This document shows positions 24,201-39,200 of a stretch of DNA of 64,000 bases, piece by piece. The first letter of the stretch is position 1. Each line of letters opens with the position of its first letter. Under the pieces are notes generated by a model. It did not search any database and had not been told where the DNA came from. It was given only the letters and a program-made list of their open reading frames with translations. A program made the position numbers and the translations under genes. The DNA is taken from contig JACCGJ010005201.1 in NCBI GenBank assembly GCA_013407085.1, positions 62,001-126,000 on the forward strand. The letters run 5' to 3'. This DNA comes from Atriophallophorus winterbourni (taxonomy: Eukaryota; Platyhelminthes; Trematoda; Plagiorchiida; Microphallidae).

Positions 24201-27200
24201 AATTAAGACGTTGCATAGATTTTGCCAATGAATAGGACATTTAGCCATTTCTGCTCTTTGAAAGTTCTAGTTTTTTTTTGTGAAAACGCGTTTGTTGCTG
24301 TAGCAACTAGTCGGTAAATGCTACTCTGCACACTGTGATTGGATGAAAGCGAATAGTTGTATTGAAAACATCTATCCGGGTCTCTGCTTCAGCGTTTATA
24401 GTAGTTTGCGTGCCTGTGGTGTGTTTTTTGCGTTTGTGGTGTGACATTTTATCGTCAACATATTTAGGCAGCCATTCGATCAGAGCCATTATGGGAATTT
24501 TGTAAATAGTTTAGTTGCGATCAGAGTTCGTGCACTTCGGAGGCATAGAGTAACTCATGAATACTTCGTGTAATGTTTTTAACTGTTGTTCGACGCCCAC
24601 GAGAGCATGTGAGGTTGACGTAGCTTTTATATGCATTGTTTCTTCGATTTTGAAAGTCTTATTATAGCTTTCTATTGTTGGAACATGTTCCTTTGCTACT
24701 GCATTAGTTGACGTTGCTATTGAATTATTTTAGTCTATGCTGATTTTGTTTTAATATTTTCGCCACGCAGAATATTCCATCCTGTCGCCAATTGTTATAT
24801 CCGTATCCAATGCCGTTCCACTCGTATGAGTGATAGAACCGCACCGGTCACTTAATTTATGAATGTTACAAAGCTTGTATAGTGAAGGAAACATATTATT
24901 CTCCCGCGATAAATATTCTTTGATGACTGATCGATAGTTCATTCACTGTCTATACTACTAATATAACAAACAGGAGTTAACATTTTATTGTTTCTATTCT
25001 GATTCTTATATGAGTTTTTAATACAGGATTGAAAATAAGCATTTCCGCATCAATTGACTGCTACATATCTAGCTAAATTTTTATGGAACACAAAATTCTT
25101 TATAACGGTTTTGCAGGGTAACGCAGTTTATCAATCAGAGGAGGATGAAGAAGGCGGAGATGAAAGTGATCCGATTGCTGGTTCGAAAAAGGGACGAAGT
25201 GACATTGAAGAACGCGCCCTGGATCCAAATCACAACTTTTTCGTGCTTGTTGAAAGCGGTATTTCCGATCAAGTTAAAGGGAAGGAAGCGGAATTCCGGG
25301 CACGATTTGAGCGATGTATATCGCAATGGAGTGGTTCCAAATCAGTGACCGATCAGGTTGGATCAGGTGGCGGGAACGTCTTACAATCTGGAGGGATCAC
25401 TTCAAGCTTGCACTTACAAGCTGGTACTCAGTCTAGCGGACAAATTTTAAACCCATCCACAACATCAGGACATCGGAAAGACGTTACAGGATCGACTGCG
25501 GTGATGAGTAGTACTTCATTGACGAAATCATCATCCGTTACTGCAGCATCATCGAATGCATCTGTAAATCAAAAATCCGGTAGTGGTGATCAGTTGGGAA
25601 GCGGTCAACCGAAGCTTGGAGCTCGAAATTTGGCTGATAAATCTGCTCCGGAACTCAGCGGTAAAACTCAAAAAGCTGGAAAGGCAGTGGGAGGAGAAGA
25701 AGATCTGCTGGTCCCAATGTGTGGCTTGGTTGTTGGAGGAGATCGATTCACTCTTCGACAAGTCTATTGTTCCATGATTCAAAATCGTTGTCCTATTGTT
25801 GTCACCAAGGTATGCTGGGTATTTTAATATTTCGCATTAACGAGTTGACAAAATAATGGATAACCCTAGGCAATGAATAATAATGCTTTCCATAAAATAG
25901 TCAGTTACTGATTTGCATATAAAGATCTTTATTTAAGATTACGTATTTTGATAGTTAGTACGTACGTTAGACATCAAAATGTTTCCTGCTCAATCTACCA
26001 TACTGCGGTTTAGCAACATCATTCATAGCAATGTATTGTTTTCGTTTACATCTCACTCTATTTCGTATCCAAACTTCAATTGATAAATTTTAGTTATGTA
26101 TCGATATCCGGTAGACATATAATGTAGGCTGCTGCCAACATTTTGACTGAGCAAATTTCCATAAGCGATGTATACAATCATTCACTTGGGAATAATGATC
26201 ACTCTACATTAATCGTGACCATAATTGACTTCTAATTATTTTGATTAAATGTTGTTATTGCTAAACTGATGATAATTATTGTTTAAAAATCAATGTAAAT
26301 ATATTTATGGTCGTATTCAGAAAAAACAAACAAGGTTCTTATTTATTTCGATATTCGTCATCTTTATAAAAATGTGCACTCGAATATTTGTCCCTCATCT
26401 GCCACTGTCACTGAATTCTTCATATCTGACGAGGTGAGAAAACTCATATTCTCATTGAAGCAATCTATTGAAATTACATCGGTTTTGTTTTGTGTTTTAT
26501 CCCAGGGAACATCCGGCGCTGCTGATGTGATTGCCTTCGGTTTAGATGCAGCTAACAAAATGGCCACGGAAGATGTCGTTGATGAAAAAGAGCCTGTCCC
26601 TTTGGAGGCTAGGTGAGTGACTAATGCCTCTGTCAGTTTTCGCTTAAAATTGTAGCAAACAGTCGAAGAATGGTGTTGCTCACAACCCCATACTTACACA
26701 TCTCAACCGGTTCCTGGCTGTTTGCCCTCTTTAGGTGAAGGCAGCAAGATTAGGTTCAGTGAGTATTTTATTCGGCGTGAATTAGCATTATCTGAATAGC
26801 GATTGCTGGCTTCTGCCACGTTTGAGATAAATTTGATTGCATCTAAAATCCATTTACCTCGTTTCCTCTCGTTCCCTTTTTTAAAGAATCGGTTCAATAA
26901 TCGAGGAGTTTCTAAGCGACATGCATCCGGACTGCACAAGCTATACCGAGGAGACAAACATGCTTTGTGAGATCATCAATGAGTACAGCAATTTGGTCTC
27001 GGTGTTTGACATGGAAGAAGATTCCGACCTTGATGGACATTTGATTTCTTCTCTGCTTGCTAGTGGTCAGTGTTTCATAATTATTTTGCAACCAAAGGTT
27101 GCTGACGTGAAAGAGATGTGCATGTCTTTCTTTGTGTAATTTATGGTTCGTTTTGTCAGGAATAATTTATTGTTAAACTAATGATTATATTAACCAAAGA

Positions 27201-30200
27201 TGTTAAATTGTAATATTCTTTCACATTCAAACACTGTTCCACGCGAAATGTTTACCAAAGTCTGTGTTTCATTTCTTGAGTCATTCTGCGAATTTTTTTC
27301 GCAAATTTGAAACGAATCCATGGAATAAATGCTTTTAGCCGCTACTTATATTTTTAATTATTGCGAATATAAGAGTATTAAGAAACATTATTTAATTCTT
27401 TATAGATGTTTCTCTTGAAATTATGTTCAGCAATATTTAATTTCGGCCGATTTCCGTGTCACACTTGGTAAGAAACATATGATATTTCTAAATTGTGGTG
27501 CTCACATCCCCATCCCTTACACACCACTACTAGTTTCTGGCTGTCTGCCGTCATCGGGTGGAGACAGTAAGATCAGTTTCAGTGAGCCTTGAAACAGTAC
27601 TGGAGTGGAAAACAAGTAGCGCTTGTATGCCACTGTTGGATAAAGCCGGTACGAACAACCGGTTCAAGTACGTGTCCAAACACATGTTTAATGAACCAAA
27701 ATGGAATGCAAAATGAAATGCATGCAAATGAGTATTTAGGTGGTAGTCAAACTCAATCTTTTTTTGCCTCCTTTGGGTTGGGGGTCCTACGAATAACCAC
27801 GATGTTCAAATACAGAATCACAAAGTGATTCCTGACCAATCACTCGTGGCGCTTATATTTCTGTTCTAAAAAGCCAAAATACCGATACGGAGCACATCAC
27901 CACTATCTGGTGGTGGCATTTGTCCATGAATGTCGACCATGGATGTGCATCGAAAGTCAGGATGGTTTAATATTCCATCATGCTATGAGAGTAGTAATCC
28001 CTTCCACAATTTCAACGCGACACGCCGTACCCGGTCGCTCAACACAGTTTATTCGGTGTGTCTAAGTATCAAACATCAGATATCCGGAGCACCCGCTTTA
28101 CCCTAGCTTGCTGATTACACTTTTTATTATGTCTTCGAAGCGATTGATTGAGAGCTAATTATTCCTACCTTGATAGTTTCATCTCATATTTGAAAAATGA
28201 AAATTTACTGTATCTAAGACCTGAAGGTCATATACCTGGATGAAACTTCCAGTGAACTATGTCTGTTTTTGTTACCTACTTTGAAGATCACATTTAGAGA
28301 GCAATTTTGAGGGGAGGATAGATTTTTTAAAAGAAATCAAATCACCTGGATCTCATCGCTCTCATTATCTATTCTATCCAATTCAAGTATCAAGATTCAC
28401 GAATTTATGGTATAAAGGCTAAATATTTGTCCGTGCGCATCCATAACAACCTGGAAACAAATTTATTGATATTCTTCATCTGAGTTACACTTATTCAATG
28501 GTAAATTTTATTACTGATTTTTCGTAGTGAAAGCTGAATATACATTAAAACAGGTTTTAAAAGGAAACTCTGGCCTATTTGCAAAGTATGTGAACAGATT
28601 ATTACGCTGATCATCAACAATATTCAACCCCATCTCAACGCCTGTCTAAATATTTCAATGATGTAATGATGAACGAGCAAACATCGCTCTTTTTCTGGTT
28701 ATTGATTTATCGATAATTTTTCTCCTTCGGTGATACGATCTGTATTTAGTTATGACTTATGGATAGTCTAGTATTTTTCTTGTTTCATAAGATATGATTA
28801 ATTTTCTAACCACCGCAATTACGTTCCACGCAGCTGGCTCAATTGTTGCTTCGGATCAGATCAATTTGGAGCAATTGGAAATAACGCTGACGCTAAATCG
28901 TGCAGACATCGCAAGAGAGAAAATATTTTTAGAAAACAAAAAGTGGAAAGTAAGCCGTCTACCTTGGTTTTTGCAAACATTCGTCATGTGTTCATGTTGA
29001 TTAAAACAAAATTGGTTGTGTTGATGAAACTGCATGGATTGTGAAAAATTTATCGACCGTCAGCTTATCGTTTCAAGCTACACCGAGGGTAATTGTATTG
29101 TCTGTACAAAAGAGGCGATGAGGTGACAGGGTGCGTGTAACGAGATTGCGATTAATCTTTGTCTGATGGCTCATCAATCATTTCTTGATTCTGTCTGTTT
29201 TCTGTGCACAATTTATTTAATCCGTGCATATTACAGCAAATTTTGTAAAGGTTCGATTCCCATTCGCCAACATGGCAAAATACATTATTTTCCAGGTCAC
29301 TTTTGAACTCTGTGGTAGAAAAATAAAATGAGACCACGGGCTATGGTCAATCGCAGAATATTAGGCCTTAAATAGTTAATAAACTGTATGTATAGGATTC
29401 AGATAATGAGAGCAATGTTTAAAGAACATTTCTTCGGTTTGAGTGAAGGTAACTGGCCACAAAATCTATAAAAATAAGAATAAACTTACCTACGATGCAC
29501 ATCAAGCCCGCGTAAAATTCGTGTTGAATTTGGACATCCTTGTGATCATCAACAAAATATAATCTTGTTCATTTTCTCATCTTATTTTATAAACTAACTT
29601 TAAAAGTGAACTATTAACGATTCGGTAGTATGTCACAATTCTACGGGTTGGTTGATGATGGTATACAGTGCGTGCGTACTAAATGCTTTACGGCAGTGAA
29701 GTGAAAACTGGGCCACCACGCAAGACACGAACGGAGGAGCTGAATGCTTTCCATACTACGAAGCATCCGTCGTTATCTTGAACATATCGTGGATGGACAG
29801 ATTGACTAACGCGAAGCGCTGTCAAAAGTGGTCTACAGAGCATGTCACATTTATTACGTCAGCGCCGCCTGCGGTGGCTTGGTCATGTCTATAGAATGGA
29901 AAATGGTCGTATTCCGAAAGATCTACTCTACGGTGAGTTGCAATTAGGAAGTAGACCATTGGGCAGACCGCACTTGCGGTACAAAGATGTTTGCAAAAGA
30001 GATATGAAAGCTCTTGACATTGACCCCGCAAGCTAGGAAGAACTTGCTCTTGACCGCTCACTTTGGAGGCATTGTGTAAAGCGTCGACTGCAAGCCGGGG
30101 AGGAGCAAATACAGCTCCTGGCTGCTGAACGCAAATCACGCCGCCGGCGTGCAACCGATGCAATACAACAGAGTTCTGACTATGGTTGCCAGCGCTGCGG

Positions 30201-33200
30201 AAGAGATTGTTCCTCCGAATCGGACTGTTTAGTCATTCAAAAAGTTTCAAAACATGAAATTCATGCGATGTGATGTACATCCATGGTCGACATCGACCGA
30301 CGGAGGCCAACAACAACAACAACGTGTTGGTTAGTTGACTGTGGACATTTCACCAAGAAGGCATCATCCGCAAAACACTTTTAGGAGTGATTTTGTCATT
30401 AGACTTGTCCGTTCAAATTTGCTGTGTATCCCGCTTCATATAGCAGGATTATTCATAATTCTGGCTTGCAGTGGTTGTTAGAGAGTTGTAAAAGAGTTGT
30501 GGAAAAGTGTCCATTGATGGAATGCGGGGTCGAAAATCATACATGATGAACTCCCTAATATGACGACTTTTGCTCTTGGTTATTATCATAGTTCTTACTA
30601 ACGTGTATTGATATCCTTCTTGAGTTATATGTACTACGATTAACGAGTCGTCAGGTAACCAAATGATGTTTTCGTCCTGTCCCAACGATTTAATGTACCG
30701 CCCCAGCTAGATGAGGATATTTTGTATATGGAGTTTGCTCCTTTATAGCCAGGCGTGATTTAACGTTTAGCATATGTTTTCACAGTGTTATGGTCGGTTT
30801 ATATACTAATCGCTACGGGATATAAATACTTGTCAAAATATCATGATGTGTTGGGCGTAAAGAAGTTGAAAATCTTGTTGATTTCGTGTTGTCGGTTTCT
30901 GTCTTGAGTGCTTGTGGCGAATGATGATGACTATCTGGTAATTAAATTTTAACAACAATCTGATTAAATATCTCTTTTCTAAGTTCATCGCCACTCTCAC
31001 GTGTCCTCGCATGAATTAACAGTGTTCGACACGATACATGAAATGAGCGGACAAAAACTTGCTATTGTAAAGCTGATTTGGTAAATGTGCTACGTTATTG
31101 ATTCATTTCTTAATCGAAATTGAGCATCAACAATCAACTCCATAGATTTTGATTTTAGTAATGATTTTATACTTTTGAACTGGAAAACAGTACGAAGGTG
31201 GTCTGTATTGATATATTGCTGAAGAAATGCTAGATGCTACTGTGAGAAGACGAGCCTTTTCTCAACTTAGCAAGAGCCGGGCAGTATACACCTGGTTATG
31301 AACGTAATCCGAAAGAATAATAAACCAAACCTTCTGTATTAACGGTTTCCATGACCAAATCAAATTTTCTTTAATTGGAATTTGACTGAATAGCTTGTGT
31401 TGATATTTGCATTCCTAAGTACATTTGGCTATTCCTATTGCTGAATCGCACAACCGCGCCTCGAAGAAATCTTTATATATTTGACTTCAATTTGAGTTCA
31501 AGTTTGCTAGAGTTGAGAACTGAATATTAGAAATAAGAGCATTCAGCTTAGTGAAAGCGAAAAGCACTCAAAAAATACTACTCGGGGTAAGGGAGTTTAG
31601 TTCCCTCAACACATAAATATTTCGAAACTTAGTTTTTTGTATGTCAAGATAATATTTGTTACAATGTATACACAAACAAAAGTGTAACATATGCAGACAA
31701 TACGCTACTTTCTAGAAATTACGGAACTTGAATGGAATGATTACCAATAACCTCTGCATTAAGATGGGAATATTGCATTTTTTTTAAAATATTCAAAGGA
31801 AGCAAGTTGAATTGTTTATTAACCAGAGGTCATGAAATTTTGTTAACATGAATTCACCATTTTTATTCCATTTTCGATATAGAAAGGCCAGCTGAACGAG
31901 TACATGTATCAAGCGTTGATGGGCGATCGACACGATTTCGTGAAACTTTTCCTGGAACAAGGTTTCAGTTTGGAAGAGTTCCTCACGGTGTACATGTTGG
32001 AAAAGCTTTATACTGACCAGTTGAAGAATATGGTAATTTAAAATTGCGTAGCTGATGTATTTTCAGAGCTCTAAAGTGGCCATTTTTAACAAGATGTGGG
32101 AATATAACCGTTCACACCGGGTGAGTATTGATTACCATTTTCAACTGGATGCAAATATCCTGGTATCAAACTATACACAAGTCCTTGCTCTTATTTCAAA
32201 ATTCCTATTCCATTCAATTGCAACACAAAAAAACCGTGTTTTATTTTCTTTAAACCAATATTGCGAAATCATTTTCAAAATATTTTCAACCAAATTTTGT
32301 TATCTTGCAATCAATCATACCAGTAGCAATTATATTCTATTGCCAAATTGTTCAACATCAATTTGGACACGCGTTTGTCATTATCAAATTAGCTTCCACA
32401 TTTTATTTTACAGGCAGTTGGCAAAAACCTATTTTTAGTCAAACCTAAGCAACTTTTGTAAAATTATAAACCAAAAATTGCGTTTACCGCTATTTTTTCA
32501 GATTTCATTAATTTCGAAAATTGTTCACGAAATAATTTGCATTTACGGAAAACCATTGGTCGTTGTTCAGTTTCTCTCGACCACTTATCTTGCATTTTAG
32601 TAATAGTGGCAACTATTTGCGCATTACAGTTTTTTAAGATTTTCGAAGTTTAAGGTGTGGTTTCGAACAGATTTGCATTTATCTCAGAGTTATTTTAAAA
32701 GAGACAATACTCCCGTAAGGTTTTTGCAAATATTCGAGACCAATCGGGAGTCCATAATCATGAAAAGAAAGTTTGAGATGAATCGGTTAGAGCAGGTTTT
32801 TTGGTAACGTTTCGCTTCGAAACACAGAAGCTTCGTCAGACCAAGTGTGTCAGTACGAACCGGGTAACTTTGGGTCAGAAATAAGCAGATTGCATAAAAC
32901 TAAATTTAAATTATAAAAACGCAACTACGTTATAATGGACAGAAATCTGTATGCAAACTGTTACAGCAGTTCTGGAAAGCGCTTAACTTCGTCATACCAA
33001 TGGCGTATGTCAGGACGGAACATGATAAATAGTATACCATCCACCATCTCTGCCTTACTTAAGCCTAAGCAGCAAGACCAAGATCACCCGTCAATTTTTT
33101 AGCAGGAATTGTTTTTCGTCAATCCGATACAAGTGAAAACGGTCAAGGTGGCACGAAAGAGTGGCAAACGTAAGTAAAAATACATAACTAACTCGGCCAA

Positions 33201-36200
33201 AGTTGAAATTTATAAATATCTATTTCATTATTAATTAAAAATAAATGTTAGCTAGGTTATGCTCGCATCATTGTTGAGCACTAGATTGTGTAGAACACTG
33301 ATCATCCACCTTATTGACCTGCCTTCGCAATTTCGGTCGCCTACGCATTTATCTTTCGCCATACTCTCAGTGTTGATGCGATCGTTTGTTAGCCAACATA
33401 TCTTCAACTCATTATTTAAATACATTCTTCATTAAAAATATCGAAGTTGACCGCGTTCGTTATGCACTTTTACAAAATGTGTACACCGAACTTGACAGTG
33501 TCCGCTAATTTCACGTTGACGTGAATACACTGATCTCTGCCTCGCCCGTGTGAATTGACACGACTCTAAGATTTTTATGGGCCTCTTAACGTTGCTCTCA
33601 AGCATAGGTGATAGGTGGAATCCAGCTTACTCACGTTCCCTTGGTCTAACGAAACTTCAGTGTCAGAAGAGAAACGTTACACACGAATGGTTCTAACCAA
33701 TAGCGTCCAATTTCCTTTTCATCACTGTGACCATGCAATCGATCTTAAATATATTTCCGCTAATTGCTTTGTGCAACGTGTTTTTATTCCACAACTACTC
33801 ATTATTATTTAGGTAAAATGACGTATTAGGTATCGAGGCTTGGCACATTAATATTTGATTTCAGCGTGACGATTTGATGTGTGCTTCCTGGAGAACGCAG
33901 CTCGATCAACAATGATTTGCCGTGATTACTTTCAATTTAGGCACCACGGTTACTATTTTCACAATGAAATCACTTTGAACAAAAAAGCATATTTGCATGC
34001 AATTCCATCACACAGACACACACCACAACCGGTTTAGTGCTGTTTTTAATTTTTACACATAAAAACGTCACCGCCGATTGGAAGATTCGTACAGGCGGGA
34101 TAATAAATAAAAGCTAACCGGATGCTTCTGTTTAGCCTATACATGTTGGTGGAAATTAAATTTTATAGTAGAAACCATTAGGCAAACATTTGAGAAAATT
34201 TGTGTTCATGGTGTGTACAACGGACTACACTTTTCAAAACCAAGCGCTATAACGTTTATATGCGACCGATTTTCAGATTGTCCGAGTGAATGATCTCAAT
34301 ACTAGCAACATAAATTCATTATTCTTGACTCGAACCGTGATTCCAAAAATTGTGTTATCCCTCAGTGTATTCAGTTCATGTTTATTGATATCATTATCGT
34401 TTAGAATGGTTTCTGTCTCGTGGATGTTTTTAACACAATTCATCTTAGCATTTGATTTTATAGCCAAGGTTTGTGTGCCATTCCAAGTGGGGCGTTTATT
34501 TTGCATACTGCACCATCTTGAGTTATTAATGGAATTATCTTATACGCTGCAACAATCGTTCTTTTAGAAATTAGGTCGCACCGTTTCAAAGGAGAAGGTA
34601 GTTCCTAGTTTGTGCGTAGCTGCTCGCACCCGTAGCCTTTGATTATTAAACAAAATAGTAGCTAACATTGTGCGTATAATGTTTACTTAGATCTAGTTCA
34701 ATCATACTTTGTTTGTGATAACTTACTAGCACGTATTTATCGCTCAAACACTGCATCCCACCACTAATATTGTTGTATATTATGTTGTTTACCAGTGTGT
34801 TACTGTTGTGCTCCAGTTTCGTAGTACTTAGCCATAGGTATAATTTTTCGCACACAAAAATCTAATTAAAATTCGAGTAGTTAGTTATTGCCTATTATAT
34901 TCACGTTCATGCTATGGAATGTTGCTGTGGGGTTGTAACGATTATAATACAATTGTTGTATACCTCACATCGGAGATACATTTCCTCATATAACGGTCAA
35001 TTCACGAGCCTAAATATGGATTCAATAAATGGGAAAATACATAATTTAGTGTCTGTAGCAACTGAAAACTATCAGCGTTTCGATATTTCCTCATGAAATC
35101 AATTTTAGCATATATATATTAATGAGTTTAAATTACATTTTAGCCTAGACATGATGATCTTTAAAAGGATAAACGGTCACGTGAAATTTAATAGATGCGA
35201 AAATCAAGTCGATGTCCTTGAATTTAGTTGTACCATAAGATATGAGGTCAATCAAGTTATCAGCATTCGGGACGATTTCTTATACATTCCGGATGTTAGC
35301 TTCACCTACGATTGATACACTCTTTGCTTTGTGATTATATATTGTAAACTCCAGCACCGTATAGACGTTAAGGATAAAATTTACAATGATTTTTAGAGGC
35401 GATTCTTTCAAAAGAAAACAGCTGTACTTCTTTGGTTGATTTCACCAAAAGTGAACAGCTGTGTCTCGCTGTGAGTTGTGCTTCGCACGCTGGTCGCATT
35501 GACAGGTCAAACAATCGAGTCGCTATTTTGTTACAAAATATGCACCCTGATGTAGACTGTTAAATGACAAATCACATAACACGTTCTAGTGCGTGAATCT
35601 TGTTCCATTAAAGCGATCAAGGTTGACAAATCGGATAACTATTGAAACACATCAGGATACGAGGCAAACCACAACGAATGAACAAAAATAAACAACGTGC
35701 CCCTTAATTAAAACCGGTTATAGCTATTTAATTATACTTTAATTCATCAGCACAGATTCGTTTCTATCCCCCACGTTGATAAATGTCCCACCGATATCTG
35801 AAATTGGATTATCCCACTCACTAATTCAATGTTGTAGCTTCATATAATGATATAGCATTGAATTATTTCACGACACCAAGAGAATGTGTATCTCGAAAAA
35901 TGGTGATTTCATGATTGCAGTATAACATCGTCTATTCTGTATAAATGTACAACATTGCTCTGAAAATTTTTTCGCAATATGTAATATACGCACAATCGAT
36001 ATCAAAACATCGACGCCACGAGGCTCAACTTATTAATCTAATTTAATGAAAAATAAAAGGGGTTAATCTTATATTCTCATCGATTTTACTCTTTACTTTA
36101 TCACCTATTCACTTAAATTGTAGTGAACACTGAAAATAATTCATTTGGTGTCAACTTTATCGCTTTTTTTGGGGAAATTTACGGTAATGCGTGTTTGGGA

Positions 36201-39200
36201 TTTAAATATTATTAAATTGCGTGACCACATTTGTGACGCCGAGCATAGCTCATGATAAGTAACAAAAATCAATTAGAGCATCATCTTAATTCGTGGAGTT
36301 GATCAACTTCAACATGAAACCGGGCATTAAAGAAGTTGTAACGCATCCGTAAAATATTATCATCATTATTATTATTATTGTTATTATTATTATTATTGTT
36401 ATTATTATTATTATTACAAATAAATGAATGAATGAATAAATAAATAATCTGCATCAAACCCCTTTCGATTACTTGGTGGTTGCTTGTGCATGAGTAATCA
36501 GTTCATTTCTAACTCAATTTATGTTACCATGAAATTTTGTGATATTGCTCGCTATTTGTTGTTATTGAGAAAAATGATTTCTTCGCATTGCAGCAAAGTT
36601 CCAAAGTGGCTTTACGGGACGTTGGAAAAGTAATCAAAGCTTTGGTCGGGGATTTTTACCATCCGTTGTATTTGAGCAAAGAATTTCAAGCCAAATTGTT
36701 ACCGGAAAAACGGCTGGAGGGTGTAGGTTCGTGATAGTTTAATGACAGATTGGATTGCTAATTCTGTTCGACATATCATCTAATTGTATCATGCGTTTTT
36801 GGTCTGAAGATGTGGTATAGTTGTCCAAGACAGAACTATCCAAAATAAGTGTAAACTATTTAATTGTGAAATTCAAAACATTGAACTTCATAGTTCTACT
36901 TATTCTTGATTAAAATTAACATTAATGCTGACCATATTATATAAGTAATTTTTATGAAATACGTTCCTCTAGGGGATGCATAGTTAATTTATTAGTTAAT
37001 CAGCATTTATTTTTCGAGCTTTAACCGTTCTTTCAAATTAGCTGATATGTAAATTTTTGCAAAGGAAAAAGGGTTTGTATAAATTCAGCCTTGCTAGGAA
37101 TCAATTCATTTTTCGATACCATATTCCGGAGTTTGCGAATGATTGCCAAGTATCTGGTAGGTAGTGGACGAGGTTACTTTGGGTTAGTGTAGTCTTCCGA
37201 GAATTTTCTAATAATTTTATCTGGCTTACCCTTTGAAAACTGTTGGAATAACAGGGTAGAACGGTAAACCGCTTAATTAATAAATCAAGTTTACGATACT
37301 CAATAACCACTACTTCGTATCCACAATAATCCATTTATTTTAATTGGAACACAATGTAACACGATCTTAAACGTTCCTATCATTTATACAATCGAATACA
37401 AAGCCCGGATTTCGATGTCCATGATGTCGGTTTTGCTTGTTCATGCTCCATACGGTTGAATTTCGACCATTAATGTTCAAGGTAACTATCATTTAATCAT
37501 CAATAAAGTTTAGAAGTGTTAATGAATTGAAATTCAATCACCGGCGAAATGAGCACAAATGATTTTGTCGGCTTCAGATAGACAAACTTTGTGTTTTAAA
37601 TACACTAAGAGTTGCTCCCAATTTCATGGCTTATAGAAACTAGTTGGTGAAAATTACATAGAAGCGATAAACGACGATGTAACCTGACCTAATCTGATAA
37701 ATCCAAATTTTATATCTCAAGTTTTGAAAGATATACCTAAAAACACCTGGAATAAATGAAATTCATGATAGGCCTTAATTGTTACTTCTTATAAAAAGCA
37801 ACGCCTTTATTGTAAAAACAGCACAGACGTAATTCCAATATCTCCCTCATTTTGATTTCTATCAAATATCCTGATTACATTCTAACGAATTCTTTTTTTT
37901 ACTTCCTCCCTAATTTGACGCATGATTAATTTGTTGTGATGAATGCTCGATTTTTCGCTTGAACTGTAACCCGCATTTTTATTGAACTAAATTTGCGTTG
38001 TCGTGGTTGCACGTTGACCGCCACTCATCCAGTTCGGTCTCGTTTATTCGGTGAATCGAGTATCGCCGCAAGTCGTGATTCCCGGTGTAGCTCAGATTGC
38101 AATCATCCACCAGGAGTTGTTTGCTCTCACACGCTAGGGTTGGAGGGTAACATGCATTATATCGATCACACCGATGAGAATGGGGCAACGTGGAACGCGA
38201 ATAATTTCCCAACGGAAACCGGTTTCCCAAATCCGGCGTATTTGGAGCCCGATCAAGCAGGTGATTGAGGGCTCTGAGTTTATGATTAGTAGATCGAGGA
38301 CAGCAATAACCTTGTCTAATCAAACCTATCGATCCCCCGACAGATCCAACGTTAAATTCCATTATGCTTGATAACTGAGAGCGATGTGAGATCAAAAAAT
38401 GAGCTATAAACTCCACGCTACTCGCCGTTTTTGGTTTAAAAAGAACAGCTTTAGAATCAATGAATGAATCTTACCCTGGATTGTGTTTCCATGCGGTCCA
38501 TTCAATCTGTAATCGAATACTGTCACGTTGTGTAATTGAGTATAATTTGGGTTCGATTGAGTGCACGCAACATAACTTCGTTTACATTCGTGGTTAGTGT
38601 TCAAGCAAAATTCGTGCTATATTTAATGACCTGTAGAAAGCATTTTAAAATTCTTGTAGCATATTTGGGGACCGGGAGACACACTAGTTTTCATTTCATT
38701 CCTATTCTATCTCATTAGACACCATCGGTTGTGTTTGGGTTTGAGAAATTCAATTTTCTAACTATCAGAGCTAAAACATAAGTGTTCGAATGTAATTGCA
38801 AAGCATGATACCTTTATGTTTACCTTCGAGCTTATGTTTTGCTAATTTGCCCAGAAATTATATCCGCGACGCATGAATAAATCCTATTTAGCATGTCATC
38901 ATGTATGTTCTCTATTTCGCGGTCTTTAACAGAGTCAAAATTCCTGTGTTGCATTTTAGCGGTAGTATCGCACGTCCCATTCTGGTGTACATAAATTGCA
39001 ATGAGCCTGTTGTATGCATTGGTATTTTTTGTGCTTTTCTATATATGTACGCGTTCACATTATTTTATCAAATTTGCTTAGTGGCGAGAAACGCTAAACG
39101 CCGAGGTGGAGCAAGCACCGAACCCGGGCCACAAGCCTACGATGAAGATGGCGAAAATGGCTACGAGGACGATTATGACGTCAACACTGGATTGTTGACC

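Larger units (their letters stand above)
32121..36593 (+). other. TRPM intron 9
   Basis: 4473 nt. Contains a PLE terminal fragment with a hammerhead motif (32,700-32,885), a decayed repeat copy (about 33,985-34,060) and an ATT microsatellite. Numerous motif-free ORFs occur between 32,130 and 35,100. Confidence 0.65.

Noticed and set aside
33106..33169. Possible extra TRPM exon with good splice sites (agcag...gtaagt)
   Set aside because: 64 nt is not a multiple of three while both neighbouring exons are phase 0, so inclusion would break the frame. The peptide has no TRPM similarity, and exons 9 and 10 already join correctly.
37993..38268. Plus-strand open frame as a channel exon
   Set aside because: No acceptor with a pyrimidine tract precedes it, and exons 10 and 11 already agree in phase without it.
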